A stretch of 33,842 nt of DNA, taken from the NCBI GenBank assembly GCA_051453625.1, contig JBOZIK010000001.1, positions 194,480,261 through 194,514,102 of the forward strand, given 5' to 3'. The notes below the pieces were generated by a model. The model had not been told where the DNA came from, made no database searches, and worked only from the letters and a program-made list of their open reading frames with translations. A program made the position numbers and the translations under genes. The DNA is from Welwitschia mirabilis (Eukaryota > Gnetophyta > Gnetopsida > Welwitschiales). Positions 21,346 to 32,795 of this stretch are shown piece after piece (positions within the stretch are counted from its first letter, which is position 1; the number at the start of each line of letters is the position of its first letter).

Positions 21346-24290
21346 ATCTAGTTAATTAAAAGATGTAACTCAAAAATTTTTGTAATTATACATGCTTTTT
21401 AGAATATAATTACTATATCGCGGAAACAAACAATTTAAGCAGTATTCGATAGAGGAAGTTGCACTATTTTAGTAGTGGCTTTTTTTTTATATAACTATGG
21501 TTGTAATATAGTGAACCCAAATGAAGGGTAAAAAGAATATCATTCTTTCACATGGAGTATGTAAATGATACTAAAGTTGCAAAGGTCACTTGCTAAATAA
21601 AGATTGCAAAAATAAAAGGTTTTAAAAGTGAATTTAATACTATAAAAGTGGAAAGGGGTCCATCCAATGACAATATAGAGCAATATGAATGTTGGATCTA
21701 ACCTATGCTTAATTCCACATGTTTTATTTACTGATGATTTTGCTTGTGCTTGAAAAATTGTAATATTTATGTGATGGTTACAGCTCATCTCAAAGATCTA
21801 TTAACATAAAAGATTAGATAGCTTATCAAATATGAACTACATTAATAACAAAAGAAATGAAACATAGAACCCTAGAAACAAATGTTAATAATAAGAAAAA
21901 GCATAAGTAAAAGTCCCCATCAAATTAATATCACCAATTGTTGCAATAATGCCTTAACAATACCTGATCATTGCTTCTTTAGCTCCATTTATTAAATGAC
22001 TAACCCCGTAGTTGGAAGGGCTTCAGCAACTCTAGAGTCTTCTTAGCATAAATATAGAAAATCATTTGATCCATGGATGTTTTCCTCCACAACAAGGTTA
22101 TAGGTATAGATGGCCTTAGGATGTAAGCATATTACCACCCAAGGATAGATGTTATAAAATAATGTTTCTACTTAAGGGGCATGATGTATGCTATCAAAAT
22201 CATATTAAAATTTTTTTTCGATAAAATATATTATTGGATTTTTTAACATATAACTATGGCCCATAAGTTGACACTAGTTATTTCTTTATAGTTTCATTTC
22301 TAGCTCTGATGCATTATAGTGCCAGTGAACTAAATCACCACAACACGGTTCTAACATCTCTTAGTGCAAAACAAAGTGGACTCCACAACTCATGCTTTTA
22401 GCCACTTGTTAATGTGTCCACTTTAAGAAATATGTTTAGAAATTTAAGCCCTTAAAATGATTTCATTGGTAAAACATAATAAATATTAATATTGAGATGA
22501 TAAAATAAACATATTTAAGGGTTTAAAATATTTAAGAGATTCAAATGTATAAATCTATGTCTTAATAGTGCCTTTTCTCATTACACTTAATTTATCTTAA
22601 GCCATCATTGCTTACCCAATAACTTGCATAAGAAGCCATGGAACCTATAAAATATTCTATCAACTAGTTATGGCCTATGACACAAAGGTGGATGGGTGGC
22701 CTAGTCATCTCCATTACATTAATCGACATTGTAAGAAATAGAAGGTAGACAATATCAAGTGACACCATTAGCATCATTTCTAAATGCAATAACTCTGCTC
22801 AAAATACATAAAGCAAAAGACTAATAGTGCATTACATGAAGGTAGTTATCAACTTTCTCTTTTATCTTTTGAACCTCAACCATAATAATCACCTTGTGAT
22901 AAATCTAAGACAAATGGATACTTTTTTCCTTCATGAGAAAACTACATCTAGGTTTCAAATTTAGAAAATAAAATGAAAAAAAAAAATGAAATGATAGGAC
23001 ATTTTTAAGTATTATCATAGTAAGAAAAGAGAAACACTTGCAAAAACTTTTAGGGATGAAACAAACCAAATAAGTAGGAGATAAAAGTTTAACATATCAA
23101 CTCAAGAACAAGTAAGACATGGAATCAAAGACATTGAGATTATGTAATTACAAGTTATGAAAAAGGTTTTAATTATGATATTATTAAGAGTAATTAACAA
23201 GAATATGTTACTTATATAATCTATTAGAATTAACATACTATGAAAAGTAGGAATCTTATGGTGTAGATATTAGTACTTAGGCCAAATGTTTCTCTATAAT
23301 ATATGTCACATTTCTATGCATACTCTTTTATCATAATCCTAACCTTTTACATTTGTATGGATTCATCTAAGTTTAATTTTACTATAAAGAGTACCCTTTT
23401 TTTGTTTCACCACTATCATTGTTAGATGTTTTATAACCAAGTCAACATAATTAAAATAATTTTAATTTTATGAAAAGTGATGTGAAAAGGTCTCATAAAA
23501 GAACTATCATAAAACCTACTGTAATGCTTCGTGTATCATAAAAGGATTAAACCATTATGTATATGAAGAAAATGTGGATAATGTTAATAAAAGGTGATTG
23601 AGATAATAAAATAGAGAACAACATGGTATAAATGGCTTGAAAAGCTTATAGATGATAAAACTTATAGCCTTAAGTAGATCAAAAATCATGAAACCAAAAG
23701 CATTTACTCCTTTTGGCATAACAAAACATGAGGATTCTTAATTAATATTTAAATGTTATTCATATTTTATACATTACAATTATAATATTTTTCTCCTTAC
23801 ATATCTAATAATCTAATTTTGCACTTATACTTTAACTTCTATAAATAGTTTATTTAACATTATAACAAAAAAAAAGTTAAAACCTAACTCATTGGAATAG
23901 GAAAATAATTAAAGGCAATATTGATAAAGAATGATAATTCAAAATTAAAAAACTATGTATGATTCATAACCCAAGATCTATAAAACAACATGACTTTTTA
24001 TCAAACTATATGAGTTAGTGCAAAGTTGAAAACTTTCAAACATCTTCGATGTTGTATAATTCATTGAAAGTGATGAAATGATAAGGTCAATAAAGGCATT
24101 AACCTAAATGTATTCATAACTACTAGTTCAAATTTCATTCACGTTTCTTGACTTAAGAAAACCATAAGTCAAAATTGTCATTACACTAATGTACTATTAT
24201 ACAAACTTCATAGAATCTTTAAAAACATCATCGTCAATGTAATAAAATGGAAATAAAACATGAGGAAGAAATATAGATTCTTAACAAAAG
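21346..24290. other. AT-rich DNA, no recognisable gene
   Basis: No family motif found on either strand. The right end may hold the decayed reverse transcriptase of the following gypsy element, but I cannot read it with confidence. An 82-codon opening at 21540-21788 on the - strand has no recognisable features. Confidence 0.45.
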
Positions 24291-25530
24291 TATAGCATGA
24301 TGTAGAATATCATTTTTAACATTGATGGTCATAAGATTTTCATTTCCAATCCCTACACAATAGAATATAATGATGTGGAATGAAGTTAAGTTTTAGAATA
24401 TGATATGGAATTTAAGTCTATCACGAGAAAGAAGAACATGATGAGATATGCCTTTAGCCAAATGTTAAATTATATGATGTATTTAGAAAATAATGTAAAC
24501 TCAAGATTCCTTATGTAGAAGTTGACTAATGATCCTCTCATATCCAAGGGATTGTGGATATACTTCCTACATAAAAGAAATTCTACATGTTGAAACAAAT
24601 ATTTAAGTGCAATATATTGAGTAAGGCATATAAGGTATGCTATGTCATATAAAAATGATACAAGAGTTTGATGTTTCTATGGAGGAACAACCATTGCTAT
24701 AAATACATAAGTACGAAAGTAATAAAATATCTTTCATGTTGTCTAATATGTCAATAAGTAAAAGATGAATATATGCAATCAAGGATCTATTGTGAATACT
24801 AATACTATCTTCCTTGAAATGGAATGATATCATCATAGATTTTAACACAACATTTTCAAGGGCATAGAAAGGACATATTAGTATACTAAGGGTTAGTTTT
24901 CAAAAGATTATTCAAGATGGTTTTAACTCATAACCATATGACTAAGTGAAAATTTTGTAAAGTTGGACAAGGTTTTTCTAACTAAATTCTTGATATTACA
25001 TAAGATTTTAAATTAAATTAGATTATGATTCCAAATTTTCAGCAAATATCCAATAATGACTTGTGGTTCACATAAACATTGATTAACTTTAGTACTTCTT
25101 ATCAATTACAAATGGATAGTCAAACCAAGTGGATAAACTAGGATCTTAAAGATATCTTGCATAGTTATTCAACATATAAACCACATGTCTATGAAAAATG
25201 ATTAAATTAACAAATCTCTCTTATAATTAAGATAAGAATTTTTCCATAGGAATTTCTAATTTCAATTTTTTTTTAAATAAACTACAAAACACCATAACTT
25301 AAAGAGGACTTGATAAATAAGAAGTTGACGTAAAAAGAATTCATCAAATAGATAAAACAAGTAGTATAGGATATGTATTTAACTTAAAGGTGGTGCAAGT
25401 TTGCTATAAGACATAGGAAAATAATAAAAGAAGATAGCAAATCTTCTATGTAGGAGATGAAGTATTTCTTGGAAGATGTCCTTAAAGAACCAATAAGTTA
25501 CAAACATAACATATAGGATTCTTTCAAATT
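24290..25530 (+). mobile_element. Ty3/gypsy pol remnant (RNase H end, integrase)
   Basis: The + strand carries, in order, the family's RNase H end, the integrase zinc finger, the integrase core and a C-terminal region. LEYDMEFKSITRKKNMM at 24393-24464 corresponds to the L-x-Y-D-x-x-I-x-Y-x-x-G-K-x-N-x-V-A-D block. CCLICQ near 24.74 kb is the HHCC finger. LKWNDIIIDF near 24.82 kb starts the core, and INFSTSYQLQMDSQTKWINX at about 25.08-25.14 kb matches its N-F-S-T-A-Y-H-P-Q-T-D-G-Q-T-E-R-x-N block. YVGDEVFL near 25.45 kb is the V-G-D-x-V-x-L block. Stops and frame shifts are common. Gag, protease and most RT are not visible. Confidence 0.82.
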
Positions 25531-25703
25531 GAAAATTAAATTAATAAATTTTTTTTATAGTTCACACTTTTCTCTAGAATAAGAAAAGGTGCATCTAGAA
25601 TTTCACCTGTCTTTCTAAATCATATAAGAACAACGTAATCTCCTTCCAATAACATATAGAATGATAAAATCTAATCATATAATAAAAGAATTTTTTTAAG
25701 TAT

Positions 25704-25856
25704 AATTGTAATGTATATAGGATTCTATGATTTAGTAATGGTACCATAGACTAATGCAAGAATCTTTTTTTTTTTTTTAAAGCGTGATCATAATGTGGAA
25801 AGGACTCTATGATTTCATGGTTGTATCATAAACTAGTGTAAGACTTTTTTTTTTAA
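25704..25856. repeat. Imperfect tandem duplication, period about 85
   Basis: Two adjacent units share the order: aatgt, ggattctatgattt (ggactctatgattt), then ccatagactaatgcaaga (tcataaactagtgtaaga), and each ends in a run of T. They start near 25704 and 25788. Several C/T and A/G differences. Confidence 0.6.
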
Positions 25857-25859
25857 ATT

Positions 25860-26674
25860 ATTCTTAAATAATGGCTTAAAGTTTATTAGGAATTATGGTA
25901 GAATATAGTAACAAGATTAAATGTAGTTACTCAAAATTATTTTAAATAAGAACACTAACTTGGTTAGGTAATTCTTCCTTAGTTGGCAATCATTTTGATT
26001 ACTAATCATTTTTTCCTAACCATTATTGTTTATAGAATAGTATAAAGGTGGAATAAGGATATCACGATAAGTTATTATAAAGAAGGACATAATGTAAAAC
26101 ATGTAGCTAGGAGATATAAACAAGATGATTATTGTGTTTTACTTAGTTATGTCAGACATCGTTTATTTTTTATAGAAAGGTACCTTAGAATGGGGCTTAG
26201 TTTATTCTCTTTTTATGGTAATATACTAAATAATAAGACTAATATAGGAATGCTTTAATTCTTCACAACCCTTGTATAACATGCCCTAATGCATAACACA
26301 TATGTTTTAGGAATCCTTTGATGTATGACCTTTAAACATTTAATTGTTATGGCATTATGTAAAAAATAATAGAGGTTTAAAAAATTTAAAGTATTATAGG
26401 CATTTGTGAATCTTATTGGAATTGACAAGTATAAATAGTTAGAAGCCTATGTACATGTTTTACAAATTAAAGATAATAAGTGTTATTGTGTATAGGAATT
26501 AAATTTAATAAAACAATACTACTTAAAGTAATTGATAGATGATATTCAAGAAATCTCTTAATATTTCTCTACTTTAGAATATATTCCATTTCTAAGGAGA
26601 AATATCCCCTAGTTGCTAAGATAGAAGGTAGCATTTTTAAAATAAAAAGTATGATTATCAATTATAGTACACAT
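25860..26674 (+). repeat. LTR-like DNA downstream of the gypsy remnant
   Basis: Two TATA-type sites are present, tataaagg near 26041 and tataaata at 26430, each in a context reminiscent of an LTR promoter, and an aataaaa signal lies near 26509. The position after a + strand gypsy pol end fits a 3' LTR. No second copy was found in the window, so ends and family are unproven. Confidence 0.35.
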
Positions 26675-26771
26675 GACCCTAATTGGTGTTCTTCACAGGG
26701 ATTGAAGGGCATTTTAAATCTCATAACCACGACCCTAATTGGTGTTCTTCATAGGGATTGAAGGGAATTTT
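26675..26771. repeat. Direct tandem duplication, period 56
   Basis: A 41-base block beginning gaccctaattggtgttctt is found at 26675-26715 and again at 26731-26771 with about two differences, separated by 15 bases. It is well conserved relative to nearby DNA, so it is probably a fairly recent duplication. Confidence 0.8.
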
Positions 26772-27029
26772 TAAGCTTGTAATCATTCATGTATATCAAA
26801 CTAATCATTGAACATAAAGTAAAATGTGTTTAAGAATAAAATGAAAAATAATAGATTTAGACATCTTCTTCTAAGACTTGCAAATAATTATTTACAATAG
26901 AAATAACTAAGCAATCCTAAATAAAAAAAAATCACAAGAATTACTTGTTGTTAGTGGATGAAAGTGGTAAGTGTGATAAAACATTTTGGTTATTTCATCA
27001 TTCTTTAATATTTAAAATCCTAAAAATTA

Positions 27030-27700
27030 CTCAAGAGAACTGAGGTATGATATTTTAAATTTTTGATTAAAGACATCCTAAAATTCCTTAATCTTTGTCT
27101 CTTACTATCCTATTAATATTATGTCACCCACATAAATTAATAGTATTGTAGGTCTTTTTTATTTTCCATGTGATTTTACATAGATATTTATGTCTATTGG
27201 TGGCTTTCTAAAACATAGGTATTTGAGAAATCCATCAATCTTCTTAATCATATTCTAGGAGCTTGTTTAGGCCAAAAAGAAATTTCTTTAACTCTATAGA
27301 CTTTTGTTTAATTTGTTAACCTTTACTTTCAAAGCATTTAGATTGAGTTATGTAGATTTCATTTTTAAGATATCCATTTAGAAATGCATATTTGATATCA
27401 AGCTAAGATAAATTTTAGTTATACTAGATTTCTAAAAATAATATGATTTGTATAAAATAAATTTTTTCTGTGGGTGTAAATGTTTTATCATAATCGATTC
27501 CTTCCTTTTGAAAGAAGCCTCTGATAATGAACCTTGCCTTATACTTGTTAACTATACCATTCTAAGTATCAATTCACTTCTTTGTTGCTTTAACTAGTTC
27601 TCAAGTTTGGTCTTTCAAGAGCATGTCATACTCTTCCTACATTGTCTTCTTCCATTTTGTGTTTTTAAGAGATTCTTTCACATTAGCTAGCTCTACATAA
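27030..27700 (-). pseudogene. copia-3 reverse transcriptase remnant
   Basis: The - strand reads NVKESLKNTKWKKTM*EEYD, then KEGIDYDKTFTPTEKI, then LDIKYAFLNGYLKNEIYI, then LKKFLFGLN, all in family order. The catalytic Y-V-D-D box is YVGD at 27123-27134, so the first metal-binding aspartate is glycine (one A-to-G change on the element strand). KIKEF and KFKIS-like pieces, then FLGF, follow before similarity ends near 27.0 kb. The long, well-ordered match makes the call secure even though several stops occur. Confidence 0.88.
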
Positions 27701-28249
27701 TGTATTTTATTAGTAGTAGGAACAAATGCCTTTCCACTTCATATGATTTAATTTGAATTTTCTTCTACAAAACTTCTTTAATCTTCATGCTAAAAATTAC
27801 AAAATTGTCCTACCCCTAGTTACATTTATGCTTTATGATTCAAGATTTTATTTAATTCACTCCCATCCTCTAGGGTAGGATCAACTTGCTCCCTGCCATT
27901 AGTATGATCATTTTGTAGGAATTTGTAATCTAATATGAAGCATTTTAATTCATCCAAATTTTGAATCATAACTTCATCTTCATCTAATTCATCAAAATCT
28001 TATTTTGTATCTTTATCAGAAAATTTGTTTAGAGGTTCAAATCTAGGTCTATATCTCTCTTTTGCTTAGAATCAATTCAACAAATGGTGTAGATGAAATT
28101 AATTATTAATTTTTATTGTTTTGTCAAAAATAATATTTCTAGAGACAAAGTTTCATACGTGATAATCTTTTTTCCCATCTAAATAATCAAGAATAAATAG
28201 ATTTTGACTTTATTCTTTAATTTATGTCATGATTATAGGATGTGCATGA

Positions 28250-28819
28250 AACTTTTTATTTTAAAAGTACTTAGGTGATTGTCTGAGATTACTTTATTAG
28301 ACCTTTTTTCATAGGAAAATCTCTTTTCAAAGATTTGTTAAAATTTTTTATTTCAAAAATAAATAGTCCTCATAGTTTTTGTCCATAGAAATGAATGGAT
28401 ACATGTCTTGTTTAGCATCCTTCTTATCATTTTCATGATGGTCTTTTATCCACCAACTTGAGTTGAGATGTATGAGATGGGATTACTATATGTTAAATTC
28501 TAGCCTTATCAAGTCTGACATGAAACTTATTTCAAACATACTATCCTCCTCCATGTGTTTTAATATTTTTTATTTGTAAGTTCATTTATCTTTTAATAAG
28601 TGTATGAAACACTTTAAAAGTACTAAGAGTCTAGGACTTGTCTTTTAGAAAATATATAGAACATAACCTATTGTAATCATCAATGAACATGAGATAGTAG
28701 ATTTGTCCTTTTATGAATGAAACTAGTAAAGGTCCACACAAATCCTGATTGATGAATTCAACTTGTGTGATTGTGTTTTTTTTCTTATTCCTTAGAAATG
28801 ATTTATAATGATCGTTCAT
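28250..28819 (-). pseudogene. copia-3 integrase remnant
   Basis: A 62-codon open - strand frame (28631-28819) reads EFINQDLCGPLL, which keeps the first catalytic aspartate (family H-T-D-L-C-G-P), then LMFIDDYNRLCSIYFLKDKS. Past a frameshift, near 28.55 kb, the L-R-T-D-R-G-G-E-Y block appears as KTHGGG*Y, so the second catalytic aspartate is lost. The T-P-Q-L-N-G-V block is just readable around 28.45 kb. Confidence 0.85.
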
Positions 28820-29219
28820 TATAGATTAATTATTTGATTTTAAATTTTGAAATTTTGTTACTTACTTGTTGTATCTCTCTTAAAGTTCATGTGCCCTAAA
28901 CTTTAATTCTAAAGCATTTATTTATCTATTTCTATGGTTAAAAAGGATTTATGATTTGCTTTTTTCACTTAGAACTAGAAAATTTTGCTTGCTAAATTGT
29001 TTTAATATGTTGTTTCTCATTTTTTATAATGCAACATACTTTGTTCTTCATTTTGATAAATCTTATTTTTTAACCACTCTAGAATAGAGACAAAATAAAG
29101 ATTAAATTCATATTAAAATTTAAAATGTATATGATGTTCATGAAGGTGATAAAAGATAATTCCATATTTCCTATCTGCACTATATCTAGTCTGGTTTTAT
29201 CTCTAATTTTTACATGATG

Positions 29220-29330
29220 CTACTTTGGTTGGCAAAATATTCATGAGGTATCCTCTATTAGTGGTTATATGACTTAAAGATCCTAATTCTATGAATCATG
29301 TTTCATCATTACTTATAAAAATTACTAAGA
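29220..29330 (-). pseudogene. copia-3 protease trace
   Basis: The - strand reads a decayed W-x-x-D-S-G block followed by LSHITTNRGYL (about 29240-29285), the counterpart of C-S-x-H-M-T-G-x-x. The active-site aspartate is not recognisable. Placement between gag and integrase supports the call. Confidence 0.6.
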
Positions 29331-29559
29331 ATTCTATATGATGAATAATATTATTAGTTATAATTGTAATGTTGAAATTTTTCTTCTTATACTTCTTGTT
29401 TTCTTTGCTTTATTTATTCTTATTCTTGTTTTACGAATATTTTAATTTTTAAAGTAATAATACTATGTATGGTAAACCATTTTGTTACAGAATTTATAGA
29501 ATTATGGTTTTCTATGTCCTTGTTTCACAGTCTTTTATGATGTAGCAAGTTCTATGTTT

Positions 29560-30130
29560 AATGAACTTTTTCTATTAATTCTTCAAATTAATAAGTTTTG
29601 TTAGCATGTTTTAATGCTTTGAAAAACACATCAAACTTCATAGAAAAGTCTTAAAGTAAGGCGATCTTAGTTGTATCTTTGTCTATGTTCACTCCTTGCT
29701 CTTTAATTTGTGCATTTAAGTTGATGATATTCTTTTTCAAGTGTGTAAGATCTTCATGATCTTTAAGTTTGAGTATGAACAATTTATTAATTAATAATTT
29801 CTTATGTGTTACATTCTTGACTTAAAACATATCCTATGGAAATATTCAAAGTTTCATGGATTCTTGAATACTATCAGAAACAAGGGGTACACTTTATCAC
29901 TAACATTCATCACCATAATGAGTTTAATGAGTTGAGCTTTATTAGCATCCTTTTGGGATTTACTTCTCTCTAAATAACCTTTCAATCCTTGTCCAACTAG
30001 GAAATATTTCATCCTCATCGTAATTTGAATAACTAAGTTTCATATGTTTGCCAAGGGAAAATCTTGATGCATTGGTTCTTATAAAGGCAAAACATACCTT
30101 CTTTAACTTCCATTTCTATGATGCCATTTT
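29560..30130 (-). pseudogene. copia-3 gag remnant
   Basis: The - strand reads a UBN2-type gag: YDEDEIFPSWT-like N-terminal wording near 30.0 kb, then LFILKLKDHEDLTHLKKNII and NIDKDTTKIALL at about 29.79-29.67 kb, in the family's order (L-K-M-x-E-G-x-S-V-x-E-H-x-x, then I-x-D-E-D-x-x-x-x-L-L). An upstream ATG at about 30125 could be the original start. Stops and frame changes are present. Confidence 0.8.
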
Positions 30131-30292
30131 CACATTAAATTCATTTGCAAGCACTAAAACTATTTAGTCATTTTGTATTCATATTTTGTGCTATCATAAA
30201 GTTCATTTTTATTATTTGTGTTGTGTTTATTTCTGTGATGTAATACCATGTTAAATAATTGAGTGTATAGAAGCAAGACAGGGCATATGAAT

Positions 30293-30304
30293 GCTTTAAT
30301 ACCA
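30293..30304 (-). other. Primer-binding site of copia-3
   Basis: On the - strand TGGTATTAAAGC directly follows an LTR end in CCCAACA. Consensus is TGGTATCAGAGC, so two changes (C to T, G to A) are seen. Confidence 0.75.
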
Positions 30305-30660
30305 TGTTGGGAATTGTGTAAAGTGATAAGTATGACAAAAAACATAATTTTTTTTTTTTGGAATCATGACAAAATACTTATGTGAAAGAAAAATGAACAT
30401 AAAATCTTTTCCAATAAAGTAATAGTAAAGAAAGGTGATGCATAGATTTAATATGAAAAATAAAAAAATACTTTATTATTAATAGAATTCTAAATAAATT
30501 AATAATGTATTGATATTGCATGTGAATTGGCATATCTCAAATGATGTACGACAGAATGTATATGTTATATAAAGTTAAAATTCTTTATGAAACTCATATT
30601 AACAATCATTTTATCTTATTAAGAGTAATTTTATTTAACTAATTAATAATAGTTATTAGT
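30305..30660 (-). repeat. Part of the 5' LTR of copia-3
   Basis: On the + strand it begins TGTTGGGAATTGTG, the complement of the usual CCCAACA LTR end, immediately beside the PBS. The far end is not defined; similarity changes abruptly near 30.66 kb where a gag fragment starts. No partner LTR is in the window. Confidence 0.55.
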
Positions 30661-30666
30661 TTAAAT

Positions 30667-30836
30667 GTCCAAATTTGCATGGATTCTTGTATACTATAAA
30701 ATAGAGGTACATGTTTTTAGTAACATTCATTACTATAATGGACTTAATGAGTTGAGATTCGTTAAAATCCTTTGAGATTTACTTTTACCTAGATAACCTT
30801 TAATTCCATGTCCAACTAGGAAATATTTCATTATTG
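30667..30836 (-). pseudogene. Second copy of a copia gag fragment
   Basis: About 165 bases that match 29843-30014 in the same orientation at roughly four bases in five, including NEIFPSWTWN on the - strand. It is isolated: LTR-like DNA lies on one side and unrelated sequence on the other. It must come from another element of the same family rather than copia-3 itself. Confidence 0.75.
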
Positions 30837-30839
30837 TGA

Positions 30840-31090
30840 TGCCAATTTATGGTTATTTGATGGGGTTTTATGAGTTGTTTTGTGGCACTTTTATATAGGT
30901 CTAGGTGTAATTCTGAGGATTTTAGAGATACAAGAGGAAATCTTAGAAAAGTGCAATTATTATCTAAAATTAATGTATTAATGGCACTTTCTAATGCACA
31001 AAGCTTTGAAGAAGGATTATTGATAAAAATGCTGAAGTTCTCTACAAGAAAATGACAAAAGAAGATCGTTGTCCCCTCTGTCATCCCCAT
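30840..31090 (+). pseudogene. Broken coding region of unknown type (possible retroelement ORF end)
   Basis: Two overlapping + strand frames look protein-like. One reads LSKINVLMALSNAQSFEE; the other, beginning a few bases before the first one stops, reads AEVLYKKMTKEDRCPLC and HPHDR. The frame slip fits a single-base indel in an old gene. A CX2C pair is present. Family not recognised. It runs in the same direction as the frames after 32.2 kb, so both may belong to one element. Confidence 0.35.
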
Positions 31091-31414
31091 GATAGGTAGG
31101 ACGACGACTGCTATTGTGGACCGCTAAGTCATCATTTTGAGAATATTTTATAATGTGATTTCATCCTCCATGTCATCTAGATGATAGACTGGACAAACTG
31201 ACATGTAACCGACTCTGATAGATACCCTTGACCATTTTATTTGTTTCTGAGTTGTAAAGGAGTGTGCCTTTCCACACCTACCGTTTGTCCTTTTCTGTTG
31301 TAGTTTCTTTTAAATAAATCCCTGTTTGACTCTCCTTCTCATCTTCATTACACCAAAAATCCTCGTAACAGGAGGTCAAAGGGCAGGAGATCCATCTGTG
31401 TGTATTGCAGAAAG
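31091..31414 (+). promoter_or_regulatory. Possible retroelement control region
   Basis: This non-coding stretch holds a TGACT/AGTCA-like motif near 31124, a weak TATA-like ttgtaaagg at about 31252, and an AAATAAA signal at about 31312. A short inverted repeat (CCTC/GAGG) lies near 31363. It has an acceptor-like tgtattgcag at about 31402 just before the gap. The arrangement could be an LTR or a pararetrovirus intergenic region. It is a pattern guess. Confidence 0.25.
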
Positions 31415-32198
31415 NNNNNNNNNNNNNNNNNNNNNNNNNNNNNNNNNNNNNNNNNNNNNNNNNNNNNNNNNNNNNNNNNNNNNNNNNNNNNNNNNNNNNN
31501 NNNNNNNNNNNNNNNNNNNNNNNNNNNNNNNNNNNNNNNNNNNNNNNNNNNNNNNNNNNNNNNNNNNNNNNNNNNNNNNNNNNNNNNNNNNNNNNNNNNN
31601 NNNNNNNNNNNNNNNNNNNNNNNNNNNNNNNNNNNNNNNNNNNNNNNNNNNNNNNNNNNNNNNNNNNNNNNNNNNNNNNNNNNNNNNNNNNNNNNNNNNN
31701 NNNNNNNNNNNNNNNNNNNNNNNNNNNNNNNNNNNNNNNNNNNNNNNNNNNNNNNNNNNNNNNNNNNNNNNNNNNNNNNNNNNNNNNNNNNNNNNNNNNN
31801 NNNNNNNNNNNNNNNNNNNNNNNNNNNNNNNNNNNNNNNNNNNNNNNNNNNNNNNNNNNNNNNNNNNNNNNNNNNNNNNNNNNNNNNNNNNNNNNNNNNN
31901 NNNNNNNNNNNNNNNNNNNNNNNNNNNNNNNNNNNNNNNNNNNNNNNNNNNNNNNNNNNNNNNNNNNNNNNNNNNNNNNNNNNNNNNNNNNNNNNNNNNN
32001 NNNNNNNNNNNNNNNNNNNNNNNNNNNNNNNNNNNNNNNNNNNNNNNNNNNNNNNNNNNNNNNNNNNNNNNNNNNNNNNNNNNNNNNNNNNNNNNNNNNN
32101 NNNNNNNNNNNNNNNNNNNNNNNNNNNNNNNNNNNNNNNNNNNNNNNNNNNNNNNNNNNNNNNNNNNNNNNNNNNNNNNNNNNNNNNNNNNNNNNNNN
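31415..32198. other. Assembly gap (784 N)
   Basis: Sized gap. Long reading frames that cross it are artefacts of the Ns. Confidence 0.97.
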
Positions 32199-32199
32199 A

Positions 32200-32795
32200 A
32201 TGATGATCTGTTATTTTGATCTTCTTTTATCATTTGTTGTTTGCAGGATGCTATGATATGTCAAAATAAAGAAGATATATCTAAGAGAAAAGCTGATGAT
32301 AGAAAAGAACATCAAAGAAGGACTGGTAGATATTGGAAAATGAATCGGAAAAGTAATCTCCAGGTGCACTAAAACCTCCTTCCAAATTTATTTTTTCTAA
32401 GTCAGATTTTCTTGATGAAAACCCTATAGAAGGAGAGANNNNNNNNNNNNNNNNNNNNNNNNNNNNNNNNNNNNNNNNNNNNNNNNNNNNNNNNNNNNNN
32501 NNNGCAAACCTCATCCTTAGAGAATTATTAGCCAACAAGAAAAGAAAAATTAAAACACCTTTTGACGTACCCCTAGGAGATGACGTCGAACTTAAAAATT
32601 TACATGCCTACCCAACTTTTAGTAGAGAAGATGATGAGGATCCTCTTTAACACATTGGAGACATTGAACAACTTATCCTCACCTCAGAAAATGGGAAGAA
32701 AAAAATAACGGATAGAACATATATGGTAATCTTTCTCATGATATTAAAGAGTGGATCAAAACTTTGGCTAAACACTATACCCCACAAAAGTGTAA
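32200..32795 (+). pseudogene. Decayed retroelement polyprotein, left part (gag/coat-like)
   Basis: A possible splice acceptor (gttgtttgcag) lies at about 32247. A degenerate + strand frame begins near 32.3 kb and, before the 65-N gap, reads KPPSKFIFSKSDFLDENP. After the gap it reads LANKKRKIKTPFDVPLGDD and EDDEDPL*HIGDIEQLI. One frame further on it reads YGNLSHDIKEWIKTLAKHY before the next gap. Acidic and lysine-rich low-complexity regions and several stops occur. This would suit a gag or coat protein; a Caulimoviridae relative is a guess. Confidence 0.35.
32439..32503. other. Assembly gap (65 N)
   Basis: Sized gap inside the polyprotein-like region. Confidence 0.97.

Larger units (their letters stand above)
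27000..30304 (-). mobile_element. Ty1/copia element, 3' truncated (copia-3)
   Basis: Reading the - strand from 30304 downwards: PBS, gag, protease trace, integrase core, a linker, and reverse transcriptase to about 27.0 kb. RNase H and the 3' LTR are not found. Motif order and wording are of plant Ty1/copia type and differ from copia-1 and copia-2. It is broken by many stops. Confidence 0.88.
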
